A DNA stretch of 64,000 nt from an uncultured Sphingomonadaceae bacterium (GCA_947493955.1 CANLSQ010000001.1:434001-498000), one strand, 5' to 3'; shown: positions 50,343 through 59,461, counted from the first letter of the stretch. Made by a program: numbers and translations. Notes: generated by a model not told the origin, from the sequence alone.

Positions 50343-50618
50343 ATGACCGATAATGCAGATTTCTTCGTCGGTATCGCGCAGCAAGCCTTGTGGGTCACCG
50401 CTCTCGCCGCCGCCCCGTTTTTGATCCCTGCTTTGCTGGTCGGGCTCGTCCTGGGCATGGTTCAGGCAGCAACATCGGTCAACGAACAAACGCTTACCTT
50501 CGTGCCCAAGCTAGTTATTGTTGCCATTGTTGCTGCAATTTTCGGTGGCTCAATCCTTGTTCTGATTGTCGATTTCACGCGTGAAATTTACACCAGGATT
50601 CCGGATTTGCTCTTATGA
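50343..50618 (+). CDS. fliQ: Flagellar export gate protein FliQ
   Basis: The 91-residue protein has two membrane helices, near 14-38 (LWVTALAAAPFLIPALLVGL) and 52-76, with the FliQ motif MVQAATSVNEQTLTFVPKLV between them. It is part of the FliPQR export pore. It overlaps fliR by 4 bases. Confidence 0.97.
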   Translation: MTDNADFFVGIAQQALWVTALAAAPFLIPALLVGLVLGMVQAATSVNEQTLTFVPKLVIVAIVAAIFGGSILVLIVDFTREIYTRIPDLLL

Positions 50619-51397
50619 TTTTGGCCGGTTTTGCTGATGTAGAAAGCCAGATCTGGATGTGGATGATGGCGATGATCCGTCCCGGCGCGGCGATGGTTGT
50701 GACGCCGGTTTTCGGCGCGGCTAATGTGCCCGTCCAGATCCGCATCATCCTGGCGTTCATGATCGGTATGGTCGCAACCAACAGCGTAAGTTTCGACTTG
50801 CCGACCGATTCAGCGATCACCCTGAACAACATGATTTTCGTAATGGGAGAAGTGCTACTCGGCCTCGCTATCGGTTTTGCATTACAACTGGGCTTTGCCA
50901 GCGTGCTTATAGCAGGTGAAACGATCAGTAACGCCATGGGCCTGGGCTTTGCCAGCATGGCGGACCCGCAAACAGGGCAATCTACTCCGGTTATTGGTCA
51001 GTTTTTAATGATCGTCGCGACGCTGTTGCTGCTCGCCATCGATGGCCATTTGATGCTGATCGCGGCGATTGTCGAAAGCTATTCCGCTTTGCCGCCGGGC
51101 TTTGCATTTCTGGGTCCCGAATTGCTGCTAGGCATGGTGAAATTTGGCGGCACGTTATTTTCCATGGGGCTGCTTATTGCTCTGCCTGTTGGCGGTGCGC
51201 TCATCCTCATTCAATTTGTTATGGGCTTCCTGGCCCGAACGGCACCAGCGCTTAATCTGTTCGCTGTCGGTATTCCGGTCACAATTACAGCTGGCCTCGT
51301 AATGCTGGCAATAACTGCGCCGATCATGGCCGACACGATTGTCCAGTCTTTGGGCATGGGCCTCAATCAGGCTGTCTTCATTGCGGGAGGCGGATAG
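50615..51397 (+). CDS. fliR: Flagellar export gate protein FliR
   Basis: The 260-residue protein has five to six membrane helices: IWMWMMAMIRPGAAMVVTPV at the N-terminus, then GFASMADPQTGQSTPVIGQF in the middle, a FliR signature, and LNLFAVGIPVTITAGLVMLA near the end. It completes the FliPQR pore. Its last base is the first base of flhB (GTG start). Confidence 0.97.
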   Translation: MILAGFADVESQIWMWMMAMIRPGAAMVVTPVFGAANVPVQIRIILAFMIGMVATNSVSFDLPTDSAITLNNMIFVMGEVLLGLAIGFALQLGFASVLIAGETISNAMGLGFASMADPQTGQSTPVIGQFLMIVATLLLLAIDGHLMLIAAIVESYSALPPGFAFLGPELLLGMVKFGGTLFSMGLLIALPVGGALILIQFVMGFLARTAPALNLFAVGIPVTITAGLVMLAITAPIMADTIVQSLGMGLNQAVFIAGGG

Positions 51398-52539
51398 TGG
51401 CACAGGAATCCCCAACCGGCGGCGAAAAGACCGAAGCACCAACCCCCAAGAAACTGAAAGACAGCGCCGAGAAAGGTGATGTCCTCAAGTCCCAGGACCT
51501 TGGCGGTGCGATGGTTATTTTCTTTGGCACCGTGGCGGTCGTGATTTTTGGTGGAACGCTGTATCAGGCGCTTGCCGATATGCTCGCCAGCGCGCTTATT
51601 TTCGATCATCGTGATGTTGAGATATTCGACATAGAAGGGCGCAGTTTCTCACTCGTTTCCGGTATCGTACCGGAATTTATGAGCCTGTTCGCCATGTTGC
51701 TGGTCGCCGCAATAGCAACACCAGCATTGCTGGGATCACTGGGCTTTCGCTGGTCTGCGATGAAGCCCAAACCATCAAAGCTGGACCCGATAAAGGGCAT
51801 GGGGAAAATATTCGGAACCAATGGTCTGATGGAGCTTGGCAAGTCGATTATGAAAGTCTTGCTGCTTGGAGTGGTCGGCGGATCCATCTTATCCATACAT
51901 TTTGGCGATCTTGCACAGCTGGGTGCGCAGGATTTGGATATGGCGGTTGCCAGTTACACATCGCTTTTTCTGAAACTGTTGGTCGGTATCACCGTAAGCC
52001 TGATGCTGATCGCGATGATCGATGTGCCAATCCAGTTGTTCCAGCGGACGAAGCGCCTGAAAATGACCAAGCAAGAGGTCAAGGACGAGTATAAACAAAC
52101 CGAAGGTTCACCTGACACCAGGGCTATCCAGCGTCAGCGTCGCAGCGAGATGCTCAGTGACTCAACCCGCAAAGCTGTCGCGGAAGCCACCGTTCTTCTG
52201 GTTAATCCAACCCACTTTGCCGTCGCGCTGCGCTATGACCGGGAACAGGATTATGCGCCAGTGGTATTGGGTAAAGGCTGTGACGCGATAGCTCTGGCCA
52301 TGCGTGAAATGGCGGCAGAAGTTGGTACGCCGATTATGGAATATCAGGATTTGACCCGCTCCATCTACTACACATCGGAGGTAGGAGAGGTCATTGATGA
52401 TCGCCTCTATGCAGTGGTCGCTGCCATACTGAGCTTCCTCATTCAGTTGGACGAAAAACTGGTCAGCCCTCTTCATAAACCCAAAATCAGCTTGCCGGAG
52501 GACATGCAATATAGTGCCGACGGTAGCAGGATGGCCTGA
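51397..52539 (+). CDS. flhB: Flagellar export switch protein FlhB
   Basis: The 380-residue protein starts with a GTG and a basic segment EKTEAPTPKKLKDSAEKGDV, typical of FlhB. Four membrane helices follow and a cytoplasmic domain whose autocleavage site NPTH is at residues 270-273 (LLVNPTHFAVALRYD). Cleavage there switches export specificity from hook to filament. The C-terminal tail is longer than in many homologues. It ends the tightly packed fliE-flhB operon. Confidence 0.97.
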   Translation: MAQESPTGGEKTEAPTPKKLKDSAEKGDVLKSQDLGGAMVIFFGTVAVVIFGGTLYQALADMLASALIFDHRDVEIFDIEGRSFSLVSGIVPEFMSLFAMLLVAAIATPALLGSLGFRWSAMKPKPSKLDPIKGMGKIFGTNGLMELGKSIMKVLLLGVVGGSILSIHFGDLAQLGAQDLDMAVASYTSLFLKLLVGITVSLMLIAMIDVPIQLFQRTKRLKMTKQEVKDEYKQTEGSPDTRAIQRQRRSEMLSDSTRKAVAEATVLLVNPTHFAVALRYDREQDYAPVVLGKGCDAIALAMREMAAEVGTPIMEYQDLTRSIYYTSEVGEVIDDRLYAVVAAILSFLIQLDEKLVSPLHKPKISLPEDMQYSADGSRMA

Positions 52540-52560
52540 TCTGAAATGAAAAACTGTGTC

Positions 52561-52587
52561 TTAATCGGCCCCGAAATGTGCCGTAAA
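52561..52587 (+). promoter_or_regulatory. Candidate FliA (sigma-28) promoter for fliD-fliS
   Basis: TTAA (52561-52564), 15 bases, then GCCGTAAA (52580-52587) fits TAAA-N15-GCCGATAA well. It lies between flhB and fliD, only 22 bases before the fliD ATG, so the mRNA leader would be very short. Confidence 0.5.
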
Positions 52588-52609
52588 TCACCAGGAAGGT
52601 GAAAGAATA

Positions 52610-53962
52610 ATGTTTGGTAATGTCATAAACAGTATCGGCGCTGGTTCCGGTATCAACTCTGCCCAATTGGTGTCCGACCTCGTCGCGGCATCAACGGGTG
52701 TCAAGTTGAGCCAGCTCAATGAACGAAGCCAGCTTAACAGCACACGGATATCGGCAATGGCCGCCACCGCTTCGGCGCTGACTACCTTTTCCGACGCAGT
52801 GAAAGAAACTCTTGATGGTCAGGGATTTGTCGGTGAGCTGATATCCAGCCGCACCGAACTGGCCAACGCAACCGTGCTTGAAGATGCGCGACCGGAAGGA
52901 CTGCCAGCCTCCGTAGAGGTTGTGCAAATAGCGGCCGCTCAGCGTGAAATGACCGACGTTTTTGCCAGCGCTTCTGACCCGATTGGGGAGCGCACCCTTA
53001 CCATTACCAACAGCGGGGGCAATTTCGATATTGTCATCGACAATACCAATAACAGTCTGGCTGGTTTGAAAGATGCGATCAATGCCAGCAATAGCGGTGT
53101 CACAGCCTCTATATTGACTGACAATGCCGGGTCTCGTCTGGTATTTGAAGCGCAGGAAGGTGTCGAAAACGCTTTTACAATTGGTCAGAGCGGGCCTTCG
53201 GCAGCCTTGAATCTGTCAAATATCGGAGCCGCTGCAGATAGTATTATTCGGGTTGACGGCATAGAGCTGACCAACAGCAGCAATGCGGTTACCGGCGCTA
53301 TTCCCGGAGTGCAGCTATCTCTACTGGCGGCTGAACCCGGCACAGTTTTTTCGATTAGCGGTGATTCAGAACCACTCGATGTTCGCAGTCTCGTGACGGA
53401 ATTCGTTACCGCCTATAACGAACTGCGCAGTTCTTTAAATGATGCAACCGCGCCCGGCCTGGCGGGCGGAAGCGGCGGTCCGCTGGCCGGCGACCGCGGC
53501 GCGCGTGAAGTCATCCGACAGCTTAGCCAGTTGACATCAACGCAATTGGCGGACAGCGGCGATTTCCGGACTCTCGCCGATATCGGTGTGCGCACCGAAA
53601 GCGATGGAACCTTGAGTATCGATAATGTTCGTCTTGATGCTGCGCTGGAACTGGACAGCGGCGGAGTTAAGTTGATGCTCGAGCCAGTCACCGTGAGCGA
53701 GACCAATGTGGGCTTGAGCGGAGCGCTTGATGCAATTTCTTCCCGCTTACAGGACGAGAATGGCGCTTTGGCACAGGCACAAGAGCGACTTGATGCGATC
53801 CGGGAATCTATTGAGGAACGCCGGGTGAAAATAAATGACGAGGGCGATCGCCTGCGTGAACAATTGCAAACTACTTTTGCTGGCTTGGAACGGCAGTTGT
53901 CCGTTCTTCGGGCCACGCAATCCTATGTCGAACAACAATTCGCATCTTTTGATGATAACTGA
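52610..53962 (+). CDS. fliD: Flagellar filament cap protein FliD (HAP2)
   Basis: The 450-residue protein starts with the FliD-like INSIGAGSGINSAQLVSDLV, and the C-terminal region has coiled-coil helices LTSTQLADSGDFRTLADIGV, then GALAQAQERLDAIRESIEER and LSVLRATQSYVEQQFASFDD, the FliD end motif. It caps the growing filament and folds incoming flagellin. CCAGGAAGGTG precedes the ATG. fliS follows 19 bases later. Confidence 0.94.
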   Translation: MFGNVINSIGAGSGINSAQLVSDLVAASTGVKLSQLNERSQLNSTRISAMAATASALTTFSDAVKETLDGQGFVGELISSRTELANATVLEDARPEGLPASVEVVQIAAAQREMTDVFASASDPIGERTLTITNSGGNFDIVIDNTNNSLAGLKDAINASNSGVTASILTDNAGSRLVFEAQEGVENAFTIGQSGPSAALNLSNIGAAADSIIRVDGIELTNSSNAVTGAIPGVQLSLLAAEPGTVFSISGDSEPLDVRSLVTEFVTAYNELRSSLNDATAPGLAGGSGGPLAGDRGAREVIRQLSQLTSTQLADSGDFRTLADIGVRTESDGTLSIDNVRLDAALELDSGGVKLMLEPVTVSETNVGLSGALDAISSRLQDENGALAQAQERLDAIRESIEERRVKINDEGDRLREQLQTTFAGLERQLSVLRATQSYVEQQFASFDDN

Positions 53963-53981
53963 CGTTAGAAAGAAATAAAGA

Positions 53982-54377
53982 ATGACATTCCAATCCAATA
54001 TTCGCCGTGCATCGAGCTATCAATCGGTTCAGAAGAACAGCCACGTATTGTCGGCCAACCCTTATGATCTGGTGTCGATATTATTCGCTGAACTGCGTGA
54101 CAGTCTGGACGCGATGATCGAAAGTGCAAAGCGCAATGATCATGGAAAAATGTTTGAATTTCGGGCCAAAGCACTTGGTATTCTAAATGGATTGGATGAG
54201 TCGTTGGATTTTGAAGCTGCTGGTGAACTCGCCCAAACGCTGCATACCATCTACCGGGAAGCGGGTCGTCGGATCCAGGCGGAAGTTGGCGTCTCATTTA
54301 TTGAAAAAGCAGAGTCCGCCCGGGAAATGTTGCATGAAATAGAAAAATCATGGCTAGCAATCGCTCCGGGACGATAA
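53982..54377 (+). CDS. fliS: Flagellin export chaperone FliS
   Basis: The 131-residue four-helix protein has NPYDLVSILFAELRDSLDAM at about 27-46, the FliS signature, then LGILNGLDESLDFEAAGELA and ESAREMLHEIEKSWLAIAPG. It binds the C-terminus of flagellin in the cytoplasm and delivers it to FlhA. It is the last gene of the fliD-fliS pair and converges with a sigma-54 activator gene 33 bases away. Confidence 0.94.
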   Translation: MTFQSNIRRASSYQSVQKNSHVLSANPYDLVSILFAELRDSLDAMIESAKRNDHGKMFEFRAKALGILNGLDESLDFEAAGELAQTLHTIYREAGRRIQAEVGVSFIEKAESAREMLHEIEKSWLAIAPGR

Positions 54378-54410
54378 AACGCTGAAGAGACGATACCAAT
54401 AGCGCTGGCG

Positions 54411-55514
54411 CTAAAAACCGGCGGCTAATGCTACGCTATCTTGCAGCTGTTTATCGATACTATGTTTGCGCATCTTGTCGATAAAGGTGGTCCGTTTGAT
54501 ATTGATCGACCGTGCGGCTTTCGAAACAACGCCGTGTGAGGCTTCCAAAGCATGCATTATGATGCGGCGCTCTTCATTTTTGAGATGGGTGTTAAGGTCG
54601 ATGACATTGTTCGATTGTGGTGCAGCAAACATTGGTGAGGTAGGCGCAAAATCTTCCTCGCTGTCTCTGCCCGGGGTGCTCTCAGCGAACTGAGGTTGTG
54701 CTTCCACTTGCCGATCATGGATTGCCGGTATGATGTCGGATTGAACTAAAGTCGCGATATCATGGGCATGGACCTGCTGGCCGGAAAAGAACACCGTAGC
54801 GCGTTCAACGACGTTGCGTAGTTCACGCACGTTGCCTGGCCAATTATAGTTTTGAAGCGCCGCGTAGGCCTCCGCGGTAAAAATCGGCAGAGGGTTGCTA
54901 TCTGATTGATTATTTAGAAAATGTTCAACCAATGCAGGAATGTCTTCGGTCCGTTCGCTCAGAGCAGGGACTTCGATGGGTACAACACAAAGCCGATAGA
55001 ACAGGTCTTCGCGGAAAGATCCGCGTTGAATAGCGGTGCCCAGATTTTTGTGGGTCGCAGCGATTACTCTGACATTGATCGGAATATTCTGGTTGCCGCC
55101 AACACGGTTGACTATTCGCGATTCCAGAACCCGTAGCAATTTAACTTGCATGTTAAGGGGCATATCGCCGATTTCGTCGAGAAAAATAGTGCCTTCGTTA
55201 GACTGTTCAAACAAACCGACATGTTTGTTGACTGCGCCGGTAAAACTGCCTTTTTCATGACCGAATAATTCGGACTCAATCAACTGTTCCGGCAGCGCGC
55301 CACAATTGACAGTAATGTTGGGAGCTGCGGCCCGTTGTGAAATGCTGTGGATCGCTTCAGCTACAACTTCTTTACCGCTTCCGGAAGGGCCGGTGATCAT
55401 GATGGAGCTGTTGCAACGACCGGCGAACTTTACCAGCATTCGCAGTTGCTGCATTTTGGGACTGCTGCCAATCAGCTTTGATGCTAGGAGCGTCTCTAAA
55501 TTTGCGTCACTCAT
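54411..55514 (-). CDS. Second sigma-54-dependent activator, GSFTGA variant
   Basis: This 367-residue enhancer-binding protein lacks a receiver domain and starts almost at the AAA+ domain: KLIGSSPKMQQLRMLVKFAG, Walker A GPSGSGKE at 42-49, and GSFTGA at 89-94 in place of the normal GAFTGA. Walker B is GTIFLDEIGDMP and the C-terminal Fis HTH is GVVSKAARSINIKRTTFIDK near 335-354. Other members of the family with a changed loop can have weak or altered activation. The ATG at 55514 is preferred to one at 55550. A CtrA-type box lies 113 bases upstream. Confidence 0.88.
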   Translation of the reverse strand: MSDANLETLLASKLIGSSPKMQQLRMLVKFAGRCNSSIMITGPSGSGKEVVAEAIHSISQRAAAPNITVNCGALPEQLIESELFGHEKGSFTGAVNKHVGLFEQSNEGTIFLDEIGDMPLNMQVKLLRVLESRIVNRVGGNQNIPINVRVIAATHKNLGTAIQRGSFREDLFYRLCVVPIEVPALSERTEDIPALVEHFLNNQSDSNPLPIFTAEAYAALQNYNWPGNVRELRNVVERATVFFSGQQVHAHDIATLVQSDIIPAIHDRQVEAQPQFAESTPGRDSEEDFAPTSPMFAAPQSNNVIDLNTHLKNEERRIIMHALEASHGVVSKAARSINIKRTTFIDKMRKHSIDKQLQDSVALAAGF

Positions 55515-55626
55515 TAAACTACCCAGATAACAAACCACAATATCCGGCATCGCCGGGGAGAGGTGGTTCGAAGATCCCGCAATCTCCGAACCGTCACCTG
55601 GTAAAAACGTAAATGAACAAAGATGG

Positions 55627-55642
55627 TTAAATAGAAGTTAAC
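55627..55642. promoter_or_regulatory. CtrA-type binding site before the GSFTGA activator gene
   Basis: TTAAATAGAAGTTAAC is an exact TTAA-N7-TTAAC CtrA box. It lies 113 bases before the activator's start, between it and the winged-helix gene. CtrA is the master cell-cycle and motility regulator in alphaproteobacteria, so this may be the entry point of the flagellar cascade. Confidence 0.6.
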
Positions 55643-55675
55643 TGGATCAGACCGATTTGCTTCTTGGTGGTCAGA

Positions 55676-56155
55676 TCACTTGAAATGAGACAATATGGTA
55701 GAGATCTTGTCTTTGCAGGTTTCAGAAGTGGATATGAAAACCATGCGATTGTCAGAAGGATTGGGTGATTTCTCGAGGAGGCCTTCTTCTGCCATCACGT
55801 TGATATATCGCATGGCCGTTGTCATGGGTATCCCGGAACTATGTGCGATTGACGAAACGGTTATCTTCTGGCCCTTGAGATCGCAAATATAAGTGTCAAG
55901 GCACATGTTCCAACAGGAATCAGCAAATAACCCGGAACCGAGATTAAGCGTATCGGCTTTGAGCCGGCTCCATTTCAACAGTCTTTCCGCGCGATGTATC
56001 AACTCTGCCGCAGTGATATCTTCAACGGCTGGGTCGGTGGTATCAGTCTCGTCATTTTCGGAGGATACAACCAGCCCGTTCAGCGCTTCGATCTTTTCGG
56101 TGGCTTCAGCCAGCGCTGACCTGATCGCGGCGATTTCAACGCTGACTGGGTCCAT
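55676..56155 (-). CDS. Winged-helix (MarR-like) DNA-binding protein
   Basis: The 159-residue protein has an N-terminal helical region with a coiled-coil feel (SVEIAAIRSALAEATEKIEA), then LKWSRLKADTLNLGSGLFAD, and a C-terminal winged helix: YICDLKGQKITVSSIAHSSG, then IPMTTAMRYINVMAEEGLLE and SDNRMVFISTSE (wing). It is like MarR-type proteins but lacks a known ligand site. It lies upstream of the GSFTGA activator gene, 161 bases away and on the same strand, so a role in flagellar or cell-cycle control is possible but not shown. Confidence 0.8.
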   Translation of the reverse strand: MDPVSVEIAAIRSALAEATEKIEALNGLVVSSENDETDTTDPAVEDITAAELIHRAERLLKWSRLKADTLNLGSGLFADSCWNMCLDTYICDLKGQKITVSSIAHSSGIPMTTAMRYINVMAEEGLLEKSPNPSDNRMVFISTSETCKDKISTILSHFK

Positions 56156-56323
56156 ATTTAAAAGCCGTGCTTCATCATAAACTTTCTAACTAACCCAATT
56201 TCTATCGAATGGCCATACTGTTACTTAGGCATCTTTACGTATTGAGACTTCACTCTATACGGCCCATTTCTTTGTTTCGAGCATGGTTATCAAGTGTAGA
56301 GTGCCTGATCACTGTTTCTATCG

Positions 56324-58135
56324 CTATCCTTTTAGCTGTTCGACCTGCTCTGCCAATTCTAGCCAACGCATCTCGGCCTCATCCTTTTCGTCAATGAGAG
56401 CCGCATTTTCTTCCGTAAGTTGTTCGAATTGGGTGAAATTTTTGGTGTACAAGTCGGCGTCGGACAGAGCTTCGGCAATTTGCTCCATACGTTTGTCAAT
56501 TGCTTCGATCCGACCGGGCAGCATGTCATAGTCCCGCTGGTCCTTGTAACTCAGCTTCTTCGACGGACTGCTTGATTTTGTAGTAGCTTTTGTCGGTGCC
56601 GCTTTGCCGGTTTTCCTGGACTTTGATCCTTTGCTATCGGATTTGCGCTTGGCTTCCCATTCTGCATAGCCGCCTGCGACAATATCTACGCTGCCGCTGC
56701 CATCCAGTCCCAAAGTCACGGTAACCGTGCGGTCCAGGAAGTCGCGGTCATGACTGACGAGTAATACTGTGCCTTCATAGTCCGCAATCACTTCCTGAAG
56801 AAGATCGAGCGTTTCAAGATCGAGATCATTGGTCGGCTCGTCCAGTACGAGCAAATTTGACATACGCGCAAATTCCCGGGCGAGGAGCAGCCGGGACTGC
56901 TCGCCGCCTGACAAAGTGCCTACTCTGGCGTCAATGAGGCTGGGGGCGAACAGGAAGTCTTTAAGATAGCCCTGCACATGTTTCTTGTTGCCGCGCACCT
57001 CCACCCAGTCGCTGCCATCGGCAAGCACGTCGCGGACGGTCTTGTTTCCTTCCAAAAGGCTGCGCTGCTGGTCAATGAAGACACCGTTCAGCGTTTTGGC
57101 CAGATCAACCGATCCGGTGTCCGGTTCCAGTTCGCCGGTCAGCATCTTGAGCAAAGTCGTCTTGCCGGCTCCGTTGGCCCCGACAATACCAATCCGGTCT
57201 CCCCGCTGAATGCGCAGGGAGAAATCCCGAATGATTGTGCGTTTGGTGTCGCCTTCACCAAAGGCCTTGGAGATATTTTCGGCCATGATGACGGACTTTG
57301 TGCGGACATCATCGCTTTGGGCTTTCAGGTTGGCCGTTCCGGCCGGACCAATCATGGCTGCACGCTGCGCCCGCATTTGATATAATTTCTCAAGCCGCCC
57401 CTGATTGCGTTTGCGCCTGGCAGTTACGCCGCGCTCCAGCCAGCGCGCTTCCAGTTTCAGCTTGGCGTCGATTTTGCTGGCTGCCTGAGCCTCGTCTGCA
57501 TGAACTTTTTCCATCCACGCGTCATAGCCACCAAATCCGACCTCCTGTCGGCGGATCGCACCGCGATCAAGCCAGATAGTCTGTTTGGTGAGACGGGTAA
57601 GAAAGGTCCGGTCATGGGAAATCGAAATGAAAGCGCCCTTGTACCGACGCAGCCAGTCTTCCAGCCAGTCAATCGCGCCTAGATCGAGATGGTTGGTCGG
57701 TTCGTCAAGCAACAACAGATCCGGTTCCAAAGCCAGCGCCCGGCAAATCGCTGCCCGTCGTTTTTCACCGCCACTGGCCTTGTCCGCACGGATTGCAAGG
57801 TCTGTAGACAGCTGGTCAGCGATGGACTGAACTTCATGTGCAGCTGGTCCGGGGCTTCCGGCGACCGCAAAATCAAGCAGTGTTTCGAATGGAGAGAAAT
57901 CCGGTTCCTGCTCCAGCATCACGATATTGGTGCCGGGTTGGATCATTCGTTTGCCTTTATCCGGCTCAATCTGATCGGCAATCAGCCGCAACAATGTCGT
58001 TTTTCCCGCACCGTTACGACCAATTAATGCCAAACGGTCGCGCGGGCCGACGTGCAGATCAAGGTCACGGAACAACCATCCTTCGCCTTGATGGAGAGAT
58101 AGGTTTTCATAAGAGAAAATCGGTGGCTGAGACAT
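56324..58135 (-). CDS. ABC-F family ATPase (Uup-like)
   Basis: The 603-residue soluble protein has two ABC ATPase domains joined by a linker. Domain 1 has Walker A GRNGAGKTTLL near 38 and SGGEKRR near 120; domain 2 has GANGAGKTTLL near 320 and LSGGEQSRLLLARE near 420 with LVLDEPTNDLD after it. There are no membrane segments. The C-terminus is a basic linker and coiled coil (KKLSYKDQRDYDMLPGRIEA), the Uup-type extension. ABC-F proteins act on ribosomes or DNA branch structures. Transcribed alone. Confidence 0.94.
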   Translation of the reverse strand: MSQPPIFSYENLSLHQGEGWLFRDLDLHVGPRDRLALIGRNGAGKTTLLRLIADQIEPDKGKRMIQPGTNIVMLEQEPDFSPFETLLDFAVAGSPGPAAHEVQSIADQLSTDLAIRADKASGGEKRRAAICRALALEPDLLLLDEPTNHLDLGAIDWLEDWLRRYKGAFISISHDRTFLTRLTKQTIWLDRGAIRRQEVGFGGYDAWMEKVHADEAQAASKIDAKLKLEARWLERGVTARRKRNQGRLEKLYQMRAQRAAMIGPAGTANLKAQSDDVRTKSVIMAENISKAFGEGDTKRTIIRDFSLRIQRGDRIGIVGANGAGKTTLLKMLTGELEPDTGSVDLAKTLNGVFIDQQRSLLEGNKTVRDVLADGSDWVEVRGNKKHVQGYLKDFLFAPSLIDARVGTLSGGEQSRLLLAREFARMSNLLVLDEPTNDLDLETLDLLQEVIADYEGTVLLVSHDRDFLDRTVTVTLGLDGSGSVDIVAGGYAEWEAKRKSDSKGSKSRKTGKAAPTKATTKSSSPSKKLSYKDQRDYDMLPGRIEAIDKRMEQIAEALSDADLYTKNFTQFEQLTEENAALIDEKDEAEMRWLELAEQVEQLKG

Positions 58136-58281
58136 TGTCCTTGCGCGTTATAGGCAAGTGGCGCTTTGCTCAAGTTACGTTTTGGCAAAATCAGGCTATA
58201 AGGAACCAACTGATGACTATGGGGTGGTCACATTTGATGAAAGCAGGGTTCTCAACTTTTGATTTTCTTGGAAGGAACGAC

Positions 58282-59001
58282 ATGAGGTATCTCGCAATTA
58301 TTACTTTCGCTGCTGCGATTTTGGGAAGCGGTCAAATGGCTGAAGCCGCCAATGTCCAGATTAGCGCACAAAACCCCGTGATTGAGCTCACCATATCTGA
58401 GCAGGTCGATAGCCGTCCGGATACGGCGACGTTCAGTACCGGAGTGGAAACAAAGGCTCCCACTGCAACGCAGGCGTTACGGGACAACTCTCGCCAAGCC
58501 AGAATGGTGATCGAAAAATTGAAATCACTCGGTGTTGCCGAAAACGACATTCAGACGACGGGTATTAACCTTAATGCCGATTACCAATATGATCGCGGGG
58601 GCAAGGTAAATCGTTTTGTCGGATATCGTGTTTCCAATCAGGTTCGTGCAAAAGTTCGCAATATTGATGATCTGGGCAAGATATTGGACGCGCTTGTCAG
58701 TGACGGCGGTGCAACCAATCTCAACGGTCCCTATTTTTCGATTGATGACGATAGCGAGGTCAAGAAACTGGCGCGCGAACGGGCTTTAGCCAACGGCAAG
58801 AGGCAGGCGGAAAATTATGCCAAGGCATCGGGATATACCGGCGTGCGGGTGCTTTCTATCGCGGAAGGATTTAGCAATGTTTCTTCTCGTCCTATGGGTG
58901 CGAAGCGGATGATGAGTGTTCAAGACGAGTCCGTCCCCGTCGCGCCGGGACAAGTCGGAACGACGGTTAGTCTCAATATTACCTATGAAATGATCCGTTA
59001 A
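58282..59001 (+). CDS. SIMPL domain periplasmic protein
   Basis: The 239-residue exported protein starts MRYLAIITFAAAILGSGQMA with a signal peptide. The SIMPL (DUF541) domain covers most of the rest: PDTATFSTGVETKAPTATQA, then LKSLGVAENDIQTTGINLNA and GGATNLNGPYFSIDDDSEVK, ending YEMIR. The frame runs back to 57838 across the ABC-F gene, but GGAAGGA before the ATG at 58282 and the signal peptide settle the start. The function of the family is unclear; it has been linked to stress defence. Confidence 0.88.
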   Translation: MRYLAIITFAAAILGSGQMAEAANVQISAQNPVIELTISEQVDSRPDTATFSTGVETKAPTATQALRDNSRQARMVIEKLKSLGVAENDIQTTGINLNADYQYDRGGKVNRFVGYRVSNQVRAKVRNIDDLGKILDALVSDGGATNLNGPYFSIDDDSEVKKLARERALANGKRQAENYAKASGYTGVRVLSIAEGFSNVSSRPMGAKRMMSVQDESVPVAPGQVGTTVSLNITYEMIR

Positions 59002-59069
59002 TCTTTAAAGATGTGAACTGAACTTGCCGTTCACGTGATGTTAAAAGCAGGAACGTTAAAAGCCTGACC

Positions 59070-59378
59070 ATGTTCAAGAAACCCATCTTTTCCGCGATAA
59101 TGGCTTGCGCTGCCTTGGCTGTGACGGCTGTCCCGGTTCAGGCTATGCAACGCGATAACGAGCAAAAAGCAGCCCGTGCGCAAATGATGGCAGGCAAGGG
59201 AAAGTCCCTGCGATCGATTGAAAATAAGGTTTTGCCAAGAATGGCGGGTAGCCAGTATCTGGGGCCGGAATATGATCCTTCAGCCCAGGTCTATCGATTG
59301 AAATTTATCCAGAAAGGCCATGTCATCTTTGTTGATGTCGATGGTCGGACTGGAGCCATCCTCCGTGAACGCCGCTAA
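59070..59378 (+). CDS. PepSY-type small periplasmic protein
   Basis: The 102-residue protein has a signal peptide (SAIMACAALAVTAVPVQAMQ). A PepSY-like end follows: YDPSAQVYRLKFIQKGHVIF, then VDVDGRTGAILRERR, the typical Y-x-V/L...VDxxTGxIL pattern. It lies 83 bases before the response regulator gene on the same strand. PepSY proteins upstream of such two-component systems are a recurring arrangement and may inhibit proteases or act in sensing; that is inferred. Confidence 0.8.
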   Translation: MFKKPIFSAIMACAALAVTAVPVQAMQRDNEQKAARAQMMAGKGKSLRSIENKVLPRMAGSQYLGPEYDPSAQVYRLKFIQKGHVIFVDVDGRTGAILRERR

Positions 59379-59461
59379 GTCGTTTTCTCTTTATCATTGT
59401 GGGATTTAATGATGGTGATATAGCTATATCATCTTGAAAACCGGTTTCCTGGAGTAACTTT

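Noticed and set aside
54400-54425. TAGCGCTGGCGCTA hairpin between fliS and the convergent activator gene
   Set aside because: Only a 6-bp stem, and the A run is on the wrong side to act as a fliS terminator; too weak to call.
55561-55580. GGTTCGAAGATCCC, similar to a tRNA T-arm
   Set aside because: No acceptor, D or anticodon arms can be folded around it; it lies in the leader of the sigma-54 activator gene.
57838-58281. Open frame extending the SIMPL gene upstream, antisense to the ABC-F gene
   Set aside because: The signal peptide and a good ribosome-binding site mark the start at 58282.
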